A stretch of DNA of 64,000 bases from Asterella californica (Eukaryota > Streptophyta > Marchantiopsida > Marchantiales > Aytoniaceae), in NCBI GenBank assembly GCA_036924285.1, contig JAYKYS010000002.1, positions 3,224,001-3,288,000 on the forward strand. Direction: 5' to 3'. The notes under the pieces are model-generated. The model was not told the DNA's origin, searched no databases, and was given only the letters and a program-made list of their open reading frames with translations. The translations under genes and the position numbers were made by a program. The stretch's first letter is position 1. Each line of letters begins with the position of its first letter. This document shows, piece after piece, positions 11,136-24,000 of this stretch.

Positions 11136-12258
11136 AATATCACGGCATGAGTAGTTATGAGACGTTTTTGCATTACCGTCCGTCTATCTCTCTATGCATT
11201 TCGTCTGATTGAGGTTGAATGCCAATAATGCTAATTAATGTTTCGGGAGTTTGGAATAATTTCTTTTTTGCCTCTATAGTCATCCCTGGATAAGTGCAAG
11301 GCATCGGAGGTAATCCTAGAGTCCAATTGAAGGTCTAATCCTAGACCTTCAATTCCCTTGTACTGTACTTACCATCTATAATTTCGCAAGTTGCATCACC
11401 ATCTGTCTTATAATATCGCAAGTTGCATCACTTTTTATCCGGATGCGAAAAAACCGTTGTGACTTTAGATATTGCGCAAGGTAGTGGTCGTCACTCGGTT
11501 CTTACACTGCATAATAATCACGCAATCAGTTATGAATTAGGCTTTCTCATCAGGCTAATGAACAAAATGATTAAGAAATTGAGTGAGATTTTCATAGGAT
11601 ACTTGTTTGATCTCAGTAAGAGCTAATCGTACATATGAGGTTGTTGTAATTCGTCATAAGGCTTGGAAAAAAGGTTTAGCTTGTTCTATTAACAAATGTT
11701 TTGCAAGATTTATACGGCATCTCCTCGTCTAAAAACTTCTGTTGTACAAATATCTTCTCACTTCATAGTCAAGTTCGTATTTCTAAGATTTTGTCTGTAT
11801 ACTCGTGCAGTATGGTAGTCACACAAATTTCTCTTGGACGTACATTTGTTATGAAAATTTTGCATAATAAAGTCATGCAGGCCAAACGATCATTATGCGT
11901 GGTCTTTGAAATCACTACAGTTTTCCTATACTCTACTTACCATTGTAATATAATTCATCAACCAAGTCATTAGTGCCACTCAAACCTCTTCAAAATTATA
12001 GGATTAAGCTGAAAAGACGTAAGTTTGAAGTGTAAAGTGTGTCAAGGACGACAAAACATATCTAGACGTCCATTTGAGAATTTTTTGATGGTTTCAGAGA
12101 GATCAATTGTACAACTATAGACTGCAAACATCAAATGACTAGAAAATTTATAGCATAAACTTGGAAAAAAAGTTATGGAATTATTTATTTTAAAAGTTTG
12201 AGTAGTCCTATAACATCACACAAGAAATAATTGGACGGGCCTATGTATATTATGGGTA
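11136..12258. other. Intergenic, no gene recognised; contains a 13-bp inverted repeat
   Basis: No conserved domain. Notable: perfect inverted repeat AATTGAAGGTCTA / TAGACCTTCAATT at 11325-11354 (4-nt loop), overlapping a direct repeat of TAATCCTAGA, and a duplicated CGCAAGTTGCATCAC at about 11385 and 11418. Confidence 0.5.
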
Positions 12259-13390
12259 TTGTAGCCTTTGTAATCTTCATTTTCTCCCTGACCTAGACCC
12301 GCTAGGTCGGTCTCAGAACATGAGCAAGCCACAACATTACTTGGGACGGACTTCCCTTAAAATCTTAGGTCTTAAACGGTGCCCAACGCACCTAGCATCC
12401 CTATCGCCGGTGATGTTTATCTGGATCTAGGCTCCCGAACGGTGGTCAAACTTGCCGTATCGTTCTCTAGTCTTGCCCCAGCTCTTGGATCGTTCATAAG
12501 TCCAAACGTCCAAGTCTGGACCGGAACGCGTCTTGGTGCTGACCCAGCCATCATCTCATGCCCCCGGAGTCTATTCGCCGAAGCCTGAGGTCGGGTGACT
12601 CATCTTGGTCCACCCAAGCATCGAGCCCCCTCTCATATATACTTTTGGAGATCGGCAGCCCCGTCCTCTTTGTTGAAAATTATACCACAATCCGATCACA
12701 AAATCGGTTATAATTCTCAACTCCAATGTCTATTCGAAGAGTTCTTAATATCGTTGGAAATCACTCGCAACGACCTTTCCAAAGATAGATCTTACGTAGA
12801 GCTCCATCCACGATGGATGGAGCTCTAACACTTAAGATTTTTTTTAGGAACCGTGATCCAACACCAGACTTGGACCCTGTGGTTCAGACCAACGTCCGAA
12901 CCACGATCCGTCTGCGTCCGCTCACATCTCGATCTCGCATCTCGGACTCACAGCTTAGACTTATATTTTGATCTTGTGTTTCAGTCCGTTTTGAACTTGC
13001 CCTCTTATGTCAACATTTTTCTGGGGTCGTCTTGAGGTATGCTCATATGTCATAACCCAATGTTCCAACCTTGGTTCAGAGAACCACTTAGGGTTCATCT
13101 GTTCTTGACTTCCCGGTCAAGTCGTTAAGTCTTACTCGCAGCGTTCACAACCTAGTACAAGTCCACTAAGTTCTATTGTTCGCATTTGTGTCCGATCTTG
13201 AGACTGAAGACTTCGACATCACTTACACAATACGTTCTATGGTTGTTTGAATATGCACACTTAAAATTTGACTATTCAAAGTTCAATATGGCATATCTCT
13301 ATCCTCTCGACCTCAAGCCAACGAGAAGAGTTTTCCAGTGATATCTTGAAGTCGTCGAGATCACCTCTGTAACGACCATGAGGTCGATTT
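12259..13390. other. GC-richer block, probable old repeat, no gene recognised
   Basis: Base composition is visibly richer in G and C than both flanks, and the block ends near TGTAACGACC (13373). Contains a perfect hairpin AGAGCTCCATCCA / TGGATGGAGCTCT at 12798-12826 with a 3-nt loop. Open frames at 12379-13035 show no domain. The composition suggests a transposon remnant, but the family is not identifiable here. Confidence 0.35.
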
Positions 13391-14870
13391 GAAACCTAGG
13401 GGGTATTTTTAAATTTTTACCAAAAATAACTTATCAGTGAAAATTCAAAGATCTAATTTGTTGTCTTCTTGTGACCTACATAGCCATCTTTGGTCATAAT
13501 AAATATTTATAACTCATCTAAGTCATTTACAACAATAAAATATTTATCGATATAAATGAAAGCCTTGACAAGAAAATCTACGTACTTGATAACGCAACTT
13601 ACATAAACTACTAATCACAAGAAACACCAAGGTTAACTACTTACAAAGTAACATACAACAAAACTTCTAGAAGTATTAACATGTGAACATACTGAAGTAT
13701 ATTAACATGCGTCTCGTTATCTTCTGCATAAATACAAGTAAAAAACACTGTCATAACCACCCATTTAGCATAACATCGCATGGTCGACGTATATATATAA
13801 AAATAAATATTCTATCAAATTTGTACATGATAAAACCATGACAACATGACAATCAGAAGGGTTAGGTAATAAGTTAAGCTTGCAGTCGTCTTCCATCGAA
13901 AGATAGAAGAGGTGAATAAGCAAGTGAAATAGTAAATTATGTGGTTTAAACGATTTAGTTTATCCGGTTGCTGGTTTAAATAGTTCGAGTCCGTTCAGGT
14001 TCAGATTTTCTTTAACTAGTTGGGTCTATAGCGTTTCAGTTAAAACTTTCTCAAACCGGTTTCAGCCGAACTGAAATGGGGCCGAGGCCTAGAGCTGAAT
14101 ATATTTACCTACGGCCTTGTACAACTACGAGGAAGACGAGAAGAATCTTAGAGAAGAGGACGGAGAATTGAAAAAAACGGAGAAAAATACAGTCCGCGGC
14201 TGGTTTCGTGAAGTGAAAGATAAATTTAAATGTGAAGAGAAAAATATACATTCTCTGTGTGTATAGATTGAAAGAAGCGGGGGAGTATACAATCTCCGCG
14301 GCTGGTTTCGTCAAGTCAAAGTCTAAATTTAAGTGTCAAAATTAGTTTCACTAAATTTATATTTCTATATTAAATAACTTTTACCTGAGTAAGACACATG
14401 GCCTTTGAAAACAAGAAAACCCATAAGCACTGTGAGGTTAACTGTAAGTAGGCAACTATAAGTCAAATCTTTTTTACAATTGAAGCCAATCTATCGGGAT
14501 ATTAATTTAAGAGAGGGATTAACCGATAAATTACACCTCATGTACACTTAGAAGTGTACATGAGGTGAATAATATGCATGCTTAGACATGAATACGTATA
14601 GGGTGATGCAAGTTGAATCATGCAACTCGCGGAGTTCTTTTTGATACTACAGTATGAGGTGAAAAGAACATGTGATATCCAGCAACACTCGGCAATGATT
14701 TCTCTCACGTCAAAGAGAAAAACACTTGACAAGGATCCAGAATTAGATGTAAAGACAAAAGACTGCACCCGTAGTAAGAATGACTGGAATTGCTACCGTG
14801 GTAAGCATCCCTGTCGGGAAATCCCATACGTCGTAATGTGACGAAGTGTATGCTACTGTACTTGGCAGTT
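13391..14870. other. AT-rich intergenic stretch
   Basis: No gene seen. Holds a near-copy of the dispersed 'gaagggttaggtaataa' repeat motif at about 13856 and a perfect 34-bp palindrome at 14534-14567. Confidence 0.5.
14534..14567. repeat. Perfect palindrome, 16-bp arms, 2-nt loop
   Basis: CACCTCATGTACACTT, AG, AAGTGTACATGAGGTG. Perfect arms; would extrude a cruciform or fold as a hairpin if transcribed. Confidence 0.95.
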
Positions 14871-14929
14871 TACTGTCACTTTACAGTATGATGTTCGGAC
14901 CTTCTGACTCCGGGGTCTTATAAGGAATC

Positions 14930-15993
14930 TCATTTAAGCCCATAAAAGAGCGCCGTCGGAAGAGTTGGAGCTGTCTTTGTTCGAATCTTGTTCGGAGCGC
15001 GGGAGCGAGTTGGGACTCGGGAGGCCAATGCGAGTGCCCTGTTACACGTCATGCGCAAGAGCTACTTCCCGCGAGTGAACAGAGACACAAAGAAGGGAAG
15101 CGAAGCGAAGAGAAGGAGATAGAGAGAAGGGATGCGCGTCCACACTCGAACAACTCACTCCTCTTCAGCTGAAGTTTTGTGGATTCTCAGCAAATCAAAG
15201 AGGATTACCAGTTGCGGAGAAGTCGGAGGAAAATTGCCCCCGGACTGGCCTAGTAGCTCGAGCACTTTGGTCTGACGGGGCTTTGATTTCTAACCTTGTG
15301 TCAAAAATTACGGGCCAAGGTTGAGGTATTATCGCTACTGTCTTGTTCAATCGGAGAGCTACGGGGAATGAAGGCTAGGAACTACAGCGAGCAGAATAAG
15401 AGAATGGTAGGTTTGCATTTGAAGACTTCGTTGTCGGTTTGGTGTAGTATGTTTCTTTCGATTAGAGGGCTGTGAGGAATGACAGGATAGGAACTATAAT
15501 GAGCAGAATAGGAGAATGGAAGGTTTGAATTTTAGGACTTCGTTGCCGTGTTGGAGTAATAGGGTTCTTTCGAGGTAGGCGCCGTGGACGAGGGGTAAGC
15601 CGCATGACCAGTTTCTGTGCCATCAAGCTGTAGTCGTGTCGATATTCAAGCAAAAGTAAACGCAGTTTCCTCTGAGTTAAGAAGATCTTTAGTGAAGTGT
15701 CTTATCTCCCTAGACTCTGGAATCAATCAAGCTATGGCTTGGTGAAACGTCTGATACTATGTTAGAGTTACTCTACAACGTAAGACCCGATAGCCACATG
15801 ACTCGACTGTGATCTCCTCACTGTTTTGTTGCCTTTTGTTGTCTTCAGGTTGTGATTACTCCCTTGATTTTTAGGGTCACACGCGTTCTAAGCCTGGTTC
15901 ATTAAGGTGCAAACCTAAGTTGCATCATATTTGTAGATCGTTTACAGTGCTACAGACGTGGTTCAGTCGTGTAGTTGCCAGTCATCCGAAGCT
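14930..15993 (+). promoter_or_regulatory. Probable promoter and leader of the PC4-type gene
   Basis: TATA-like CATAAAAG at 14941-14948 is followed by a GC-richer leader. About 1 kb separates it from the ATG at 15994, so the 5' UTR probably contains an intron; the pyrimidine-rich tract ending cttcag at about 15844-15849 could be a 3' splice site. A 112-bp imperfect tandem duplication (15350-15573) lies in this interval. Transcription start and splice sites are inferred only. Confidence 0.35.
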
Positions 15994-16866
15994 ATGTCAT
16001 TCTACCGGAACAAGCGTAAAGATCAGGATGAAGATTTCATTGACGATGCGGACGAGGAGGAGGAGGAATCCTCTGAAGAGGAGAAAAGTGCAAGGAAGAA
16101 GAAGCCCGCGAGTAAAAAGACACGAATAGATGCGAAGGCAGGAGGTAAAATAGATGCTGAGGAAGGAATCACAGTATGCGAGGTGTGCCCTTATCCTTCT
16201 ACTATTATTTTAACGTTCTGGTTGGGGTTAGCAGAATACTTCAGTTTAAGAGTGTTAACTTCCGTCGTTCAGATTGGTTGGAGACTCGTCTTTTCAGTCC
16301 TGTAATTATTTCCTATCGATTGATATAGCAGCGCATTCCAAGTTTTAAGATCTATACTAATATGTGAAACTACTTTGCATGATTTTGTTATCCTGGATTT
16401 GAAGATGTCCAAGTCTCGCAAGGTAGTTGTAAGACAATTTAAGAATGCGACTCTAGTCGACATACGGGAGTACTTTTCGAAAGATGGAGAGATGAAACCA
16501 GGGAGGAAAGGTATCTCACCACTCTTGATTCATTCATTCTGGCTTGCGAGCAAATTCCTTTCTTGCTTTTTAGTATATGGCCATCACCTCGCATTTCTGG
16601 AACATAAGTGTAAATAGGATTAACCTCTTCTTCCTTCATGTTTGGTGGAAATGCAGGTATTGCGCTGAGTTTGGAACAGGTCAGTGCTGTATCACTCGCT
16701 ACCTTCCTTCGACTGAAGTTGGTCAATGTTTACTTGTACTTCTATGATAGATATAAGTGAGTTTGTTGGCGAGATTGACGCTAAAAGTATGATGTGGTAT
16801 ACGCAGTGGAAGGTTCTGAGCGACAATATAGAGAGAGTTGATGCAGCTATCCAGGAGATGAGCTGA
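15994..16866 (+). CDS. PC4/Sub1-family transcriptional coactivator (p15)
   Basis: Nuclear single-stranded-DNA-binding coactivator of RNA polymerase II transcription. Exon 1 (15994 to about 16181) encodes an acidic/serine N-terminus followed by basic residues (RKKKPASKK). Exon 2 (start uncertain, about 16330-16350, to 16510) encodes the PC4 beta-sheet: [19 protein letters not shown], then [19 protein letters not shown]. Exon 3 is a 23-nt microexon (16657-16679) that restores the motif as GIALSLEQ. Exon 4 (16807-16866) gives [19 protein letters not shown] and the stop, the closing helix of the fold. The frame is continuous across exons 2-4 ([12 protein letters not shown]). Predicted length is about 145 aa, near plant KIWI-type proteins; there is no KELP-type extra N-terminal domain. 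The exon 1-2 junction is the uncertain part: several GT/AG pairs fit. Confidence 0.85.
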
Positions 16867-18083
16867 AGGCGTTGCGTCGATGACAGCATAGTTCTTGACG
16901 AAGGAACGATGTTTCGTATCGCATAAACACGTTGTTAGCTTTTAGCTATTAGAGCTCGTGCTGGCCGTGAGCAACGTTTGAAGGGTTGTGGCCCTATTCA
17001 GTTTACAATTTTGTGAAGATATGCAGTAGAACGCTTCAGGGTTACTCCGTTCACCGAATGGGGCGTTTCTAGGTCGTTTTTGAGTGGTTCAATCTTCTAA
17101 GTTCGTTGGGGTTCACAGTACATAGACAACGAGTTCTTTTCTCCGACTGCTATGCCCTACAACGGCTAGAGGTTTAGCATACTGGCAGAAAGTGAAGCCA
17201 GTGTTAGCTTTTACAATCAATCGAGCAGAGACGTGGCAAAGATTGGTCAAAACTCAGGGTGTTTGGAATTGGAAAGTTTGCCTTGCCGACTGTTGGCTTC
17301 GGCTCCTTCCTCCCCCATGTGGCTACTGTAATTTCCAGAATGAAAGCCTTTGCAACTTGGAATGTGGAGTAGCAGGACGTGAACGCATGCATACGTGACA
17401 AAACTGAGTCGTAACCTCTCCTTCAGCATTCCCGAAGAAAACTGCATGCATCTCAAAAGGTTGCTGCATGTCTTCACTTCATTGGCTTTACCCGCGTAAC
17501 ATGTACTTGCCTATTACAGAGTTTTCTCGGAGTGCTCGTCTGCGTCCATAACTCCATCGCAAGCCTTACCAACAGCACTCTGGCAGGTTTTCCAGGCCGT
17601 GGTTGCTTGATTCTCGCTTCAGATGCTCTCTGCTTTTAGTCACGGTCGGCTTAAGTGAGTGTATTCTACTAGTGTGAAGACCCTTCACTGTTCCAGCGAG
17701 AGAGTTGGCAGAGTTCAGTCGCCCCGAAAATACCTCGCGAATCTAAGCCCATTCAACATGGTGTTTACTTCATACTCCGGAGGCACTTCTAGGCTAACCG
17801 CGAACGCGAATTTGTCCCTGCACCGTAACGGTCGGTTAGATCTTGACGAGCTAGAGGATGTCAGCTAACGGTACAGCGCATCACAGGTAACCAGATTGGC
17901 TTTCATAGGGAAGCAATGGCACTTGGTACGGGAAAATCGAGCGGAGAGAAAACTCTGCGTTTGAGAAAAGATGAAGCGGTTAAATGATCGTCGAAGGCTT
18001 GCTGCCATACCGGGCGGAGGAAACAATTGAAGGGAGGAACATTGATAAGGAAGTCACGTTCCTGGTCCGCGGAAGTGGGAGCC
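16867..18083. other. 3' UTR and intergenic space between the PC4-type and RSP2-like genes
   Basis: No domain in any frame. Probably holds the PC4-type 3' UTR and the promoter of the next gene. No strong TATA box was seen. Confidence 0.5.
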
Positions 18084-21000
18084 ATGGACGAAAGTCCAGA
18101 TGCCGATTATTTGGCGAGGACGATCGGGCAGCCGCTGAGCCTCGCAGTCGCAGAAGTATGCATAGTTCAACCGGCAGATCCTGTTGAGTGGCTGAGCGGA
18201 TGGTTGTACAAGTACGTTGAGAGTGCCGAATGGCTGAAAGTATACAAGAAGGAGAAGTGGGAGAAATCTGCTCTGGAAGCGCAGAGTATGCGGCAAGAGG
18301 CGGTAAAAGAGCACAAGGAGTCCCAACTACTTGGCCTGCGAATCTCGTCATGCAATTACTTATCCACCCTCAAGGACGACCCTTACAACTTGTGGAAGAA
18401 TGCAATCACAGCTATCCAGTCTTTCACCGGTTTTGACTCTCATCTTCTATCCTCATATGTAGCAGTGGAGTCCTCACGGATTCTCAGGACAACAGTTCAC
18501 ATCTTCGCGGTGTCTTGCAGATGCCATGGCCCACCTAATGTACTCTCGTGTCTGATCCGCCTCATCACGAAGTCCTTATCCATCTCTAGGGTTGATAAAT
18601 ACTCCCCGAGGTTTCGGAAGGTCATGTGGATTTGACATACAAACCTGTACGCAATTGATAACCAGACTATAAATTGTGTGGACACCCGTCCTTTACATGC
18701 CAAAAGGGGTCATTATTACCTCCACTGCTTGAGTATTGCAGCAGGAGAGATCCTTCTCCAAGCTGTTGCTTTGGTCGTACTTTTTTGGGTGTATCAAAGT
18801 TCACTTCAAACAGTGGTCGGTCTGAAGAGGCCAAATTGTTGTCTTACTTTTTCAGTCCTATGTTGTTAAGCGAGAGGCTTTATGTAAGTAGAAACTTGAA
18901 CCTTTCCCGCTCAGGAAGGTTTCAAGTCTAGTCCTCAAGGTTAAGAGCAAGCCATAAGCTTAGTTGTTCTTGATCCACTTACGTTTAATCGCCAGTCCGC
19001 TGGATGCATGAATGTGTATTATCAGTTTCGAGTTTTCACACACAAAAATGAGCAGCCGGTCTGCTTCAGTCCCGGAGGTCGATGCCCCAGTCGTTGCTTG
19101 CATCTCGTTCCCTAATTATCAGTAGGTAGGGAAACTCCACGTTTGGTATTTTCTACTAATAATTGGATCTATAAGAACACAGTTATTGTTTGCACGCCTT
19201 CAACTGGTTTGTGATCATTAAGCTTTAACACATACCATTTTGTGTTAGATGCTAGCGCTGTCTACATTGCAGCTGTTACCGAGCCGGTGTGGGAGCCCAA
19301 GCCTGAGAAAGCAGAAGGTGATGAAGGAGAGGAGGAGACGGAAAGTGAGCCGACAGAGTCTGAAGGGGAGGAAGGCGAGGGACAAGACGAGGATGAAGAC
19401 AAGGCTTACGATAGCGAAGAGGAAGAGAGGATAGCTGAGGAGGAAAAGAAAGCTGAAGAGGAAGCAGCCGCTGCCGCCGAAGCCGCGGAAGCCGCGGCAG
19501 CAGCAGCAGAAGAAAGTGAAACTGAAGGATCAGAAGCAGAAACAGAGAGTGAGGCCGAAAGCACAGAGACAGGGTCCGAGAAAACAGAGAAATCTAAATC
19601 AGCGGAAGGAGAACTCCCTGCTGAAGCAGAACCTGGTGCTGAGGGAGCCGAAGTAGAGAAACCTCCTGAAAAGCCTCCGAAGCCTCCCAGACCAGTCAAG
19701 TATAAACGACTAATTTGCAAGTACATGGCTACTTCGGCCAACAATCTCTTCATGTACAATAAGGAGTTGAAGAGGAACATGGTATGGGGCAAAAACTCGC
19801 TCTACTTCTTCTCGTTCAATATACCGGGGCGTGGCGGGGTGGAGGTGGGGCGCTCGTTGAGGGAGGACTAAAGCAATCTTTTTACTCGGTGTAATCGTAT
19901 TATCCCCAGTCCAGTGCACGAATGCTTACGGGTCGGCACTTAACCTGTGCTGGGTAAATATATCTATCGTACCTGTTGTATACTCAGTCTCTGGTCGAAA
20001 AATATCCCTGTTTGAGTTTGAAGGCAAAATGAGATACTCTCGTCACATGAGGGAATTGACCTGTTCAATGATGAACAGAAGGTGCGTATAGGATTGAGTT
20101 CTCTACCCAAAGGACAGGTTTGGTAATTCATCAGTACGGAAAGTAACGTTTTAGGTCCTTTCTTGCAGGGTCCGTTGACTTTCGAGGTGATGGAGAAAGG
20201 GCTGCCTGAGCTGCACGTACCAAATGTTCTGTACAGGAAAGGTACGATGTAGATATTTATTTCTGTGATTGTGACTCTTTGTGAGAACACTAACAACTTT
20301 GGTTTGGGGACATCCTCAACAAGCTTTTTGGAACACATTAGTTATCAGTGTGTGCTCCAGTACTGTAGCTATATTGACTTAGTGGTGGGGTTTGTAGCAT
20401 TAGCGAGCAGTATATTCAAGAAAAGGTGGTGCTTATAATACTGTCGAATGTAGAAGCTAAAAATTATCAAGAATTTATGTTCTACAGGCGTCTATTTCTT
20501 CGGAGGCCTTCCAAGACTTGGTGCCTATTATTGTGCTCCCATAACTTTGCCCGGAACTATGACCTATCCACCACGGGTGAACCCTCGACTTACTTCGATG
20601 AGTAGAACAACTTGACACACTGTACACTGAATGTTGAGAAAGGTGTCCTGGTTAAATGTTCGAGTGGCCTGGTTTTTAGGCTACTACCTTACCAGTGAAC
20701 ATTTCTTGCTAAGGCTGCCTACATGTTCCAGAGGATCATATCCCTTCCTGGAATTTCATCTTAATGGAAAAATCTTTGACGAGGTTAACAGCTGAGTAAG
20801 AAAGACGGGCTCATTCAGACATTGAGTTTGTGAACATGACATGTAGCATGCAGGTGGTAGGACTGGTTTGTGCAGATACACTGAAGTATGAGACTGGGGG
20901 TTCTGGTGAACCTTTCAAATCATCAGAAACAGCTTTTATGCGAGATGTTGCCAAGGCACTTGCTCACGTCATGAACGAAAATCACCTGACGGGCATCAAG

Positions 21001-24000
21001 GATGTAGATACGTCGACTCCACCGCTCATTGAGAATATAAAGACAAAGTTCAAGGAGATCAAGTTAGCTCATAGAAAGGCGGTGAAGAAGGCTGCCAAAG
21101 AGTTGTTGAAAGCACAGAAAGCGAAGGCCAAAGCGGAGAGGGAGAAGGAGAGACAGAAGATAAGAGAAGCGAAAGAAGAGGCGAAGAAAAAAACAGAGGA
21201 GGAGAGGGAATCCAGAAAGAAGGAGAGAGAGGCGAAAAGAAAGGAGAGGTTGGATGCAGGTCAGGAAGTATCAGAAGAAGAGGAGGAGGAGGAAGAGGAG
21301 GAGCCTGAGGAATCAGAACAGGAAGAAGAGCCAGAGGAGGAGGAGCCTTCTGAGGAAGAAGACGAAGACAACGGAGAAAGCGGCAGTGAGGCAACAGCCA
21401 GCGAAGCCGACACTGAAGGCGACACGGACACAGAGATCGACACGGGAACAGAGAGCGGAACGGAGGGAGAGGAGGGAGAGGAAGAGGAGGAGGAGGAAGA
21501 ACCTGAGGAGCCAGAATCAGACCCGGAAGACTGGGGTGAAGAGCCAAAAGAAGAGGGTGAGGAAAGTGAAGAAGGACAATCTTCCGAAACAGAGAAGACC
21601 GAGACCGAGACTGAGGGTGAAGAGAGTGACGCTGAAGATACGGAGGAAGAAACTGAAGGAGAACAGACAGATGCAGAGACTGAGACTGAGACATCAGAGA
21701 CGGACGCTGAAGGAACCGAGGCCTCAGAGGCATCAGGAGAAGAAACAGATGGAACACCATCTGAGGGTGAAGAAGAGCCAAAAGCTGTTGATCCTGAGGT
21801 AGAAAAGAAAAAAGCTGAAAAGAAAGCGAAGGCCGAGGAAAAGAAATTGAAGAAAAAGGAACGAAAGAAACTAGTCAAAGAGGGTGCCAAAAAGATAAAG
21901 GATATGCAGAAAGAAGTGAAGAAGCTTGAGAAGGCGCTACAGAAGGCCGAGGATGATTTGAAGGAAAAGAATGTGCTGATGGAGAAGCTTGAAGTTTCTA
22001 TGGCAAAGGGCGATACTATAGTCAAGCATCATCAACTACTTGTGTCCACCGTCATGGACCATATGCTTGAACTTAAGGTAATCCTCACGGTCAAGAATGA
22101 CGATAGCGCATACTCATGACAGACTGATCTTCATTGTATTCTACACTTGAAAAGTCTAAATGTGGAGGAGAGATTGCGGGTACCTTCGCGAATCTCAACC
22201 GTTTTCAATTTAGTTTTCGGGTCAGCTTTCATCCTAACATGGTTTTAGTCTGAAGTTGCATTTTCTCAGCTTACTGACACCATACGGTTTGTTTTCACAT
22301 ATAGTAAGTTATGGCGTGAGTGAACCCATTGCAGTGGTGTTGTGTTTTTGCTGAACTTGTGCTTGGCGACCGCAGCGTTCACCTGCCCATGCTTTTGCAC
22401 CTGTAACTTATATGTATATGTTCTTGTTCGTCTTTATATGCTTTTTCCTCTCTGAGTTTACACCGACCTCAGTATATCTGTGGATTCCTGCGTTGGGTAC
22501 TTCCATATGTTGTCCGTTAAAATCTTCAGAATGATATATGTCTGTCAATAGTACACGAAGGTTTTTCACACCCATGCTGTAAGAGATCAGTCCCATTTGC
22601 GGAGGCTAGAAGTTAGTGTCAATTACAAGACGAATCCCGTCGGATTTTCTTCTTTGCTTGTTCGACAGAAATTTCGCTTATCTGTGTTAACTGTGTACAA
22701 TTGAAGATGAGTTTTCATGTAGACACTGGCTGCGCTTTCAGAGCTCTCTAAGTCTCAATCACATTAGGAGACCACAGGAAGGATTTACTGACTGGTAAGT
22801 ACGGGCAAGAGAGAAAAAGCTTCAAGAACGTAATCATGTATTTGTTCTCGCAGGATACAGAACTCAAGCGTATAAAATGCACTCCCTTTCCTCGGCGAAG
22901 GATGTACAGAGTTCTCAAGGTACACTGTTGGTGTTGAGATTATTCTTACGATCTTGAAAGCATCACGGTCTCAGACGTGGTTCGCACGTTAAATATCCAC
23001 TGACGTTGACTGTGGTCTGTGCAGGCCTTGCTCTATCTTTTGGGTCATAAGAAGTACGTTATTGATGACTGGATTGGTGCCAGGGTTCTCATAAATGCAG
23101 AATTTGTCAACGTAAGTTAAGAATCCAGTCCTTGGTCAAGTTCTAAGCTCTTACACTCGACAGGAGATCACTTCAGGTGAAGTCAGGAAGCTGTTAGAAT
23201 TCATGTCTTTTATGTAAACGGTATCTTGGTATCCTGAAATTTTAAACGCGACTACTTTATAATACTTCTTGCAGGAAGCATGTGTGAATAGTTCAGTTGT
23301 CACGTTATGGCATTGAGCGGAACGGGGGATACCAGTTTCTAGAGTATGGTCGGGGGGAAACTATGGGGTTTTAACCATGTTTTGGCTTCTTGTTGTACAG
23401 GCACTAAAAGCTTATGATGCATTCAAACCAGCAGATCCTGTAATGTGGAACGCCGCGGATTCTCACATCGACGTGAGTAAGGAAACTTCTTGTCGCTTGT
23501 CTTGTCTCCTTCATTTCTGAATCATCGTCCTCAAGCAAAGTTCGCGAGTGTAGATAGTTCTAGCTCGTTTTGGTCTAGCACCTGAGGGCTTCGTATTTCG
23601 TTGCAGGGTTTGACAGGGAAGAAGCTGATGAAGGAAGCACCATTCGCATATGTACGTGCCTCCATCAGCGGAACGCACTTGAAACCTTTCAGTTTGGTTC
23701 TGTTTTAATCCTAAGGCTACTAGCAACCTCTCCTTGACTCCAGTTCTAGTACTGTCATATTCTGTCCCCTTGTGCCCCCTTTTAGTGCTGTCATAATCTG
23801 CTTGACCTCGTTGTGGAACAAACGACGTGATGTTCTTGGCATTGAGTCGTTTGCTCGTTTCCAGCTTGGACTTAAATGGACATTACGACTGAAAAAACTT
23901 TCAAAAGCTTCTGCGCACTTTCTTGACATCAAGGCAAAGTTTGAAACACATTCTAAGGTACCCTTTTTACTGAAAGCCTGCACAGCGCAAAATATATTAG

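Noticed and set aside
13360..13400. TGTAACGACC as the LTR start of a second copy of the 9.8-10.5 kb LTR
   Set aside because: Similarity stops after about nine bases; the adjoining sequence does not align with that LTR.
21059..22025. Long Leu/Ser/Pro-rich minus-strand frames of 240-254 aa
   Set aside because: Antisense shadows of the Glu/Lys-rich exon 5 of the RSP2-like gene; purely compositional.
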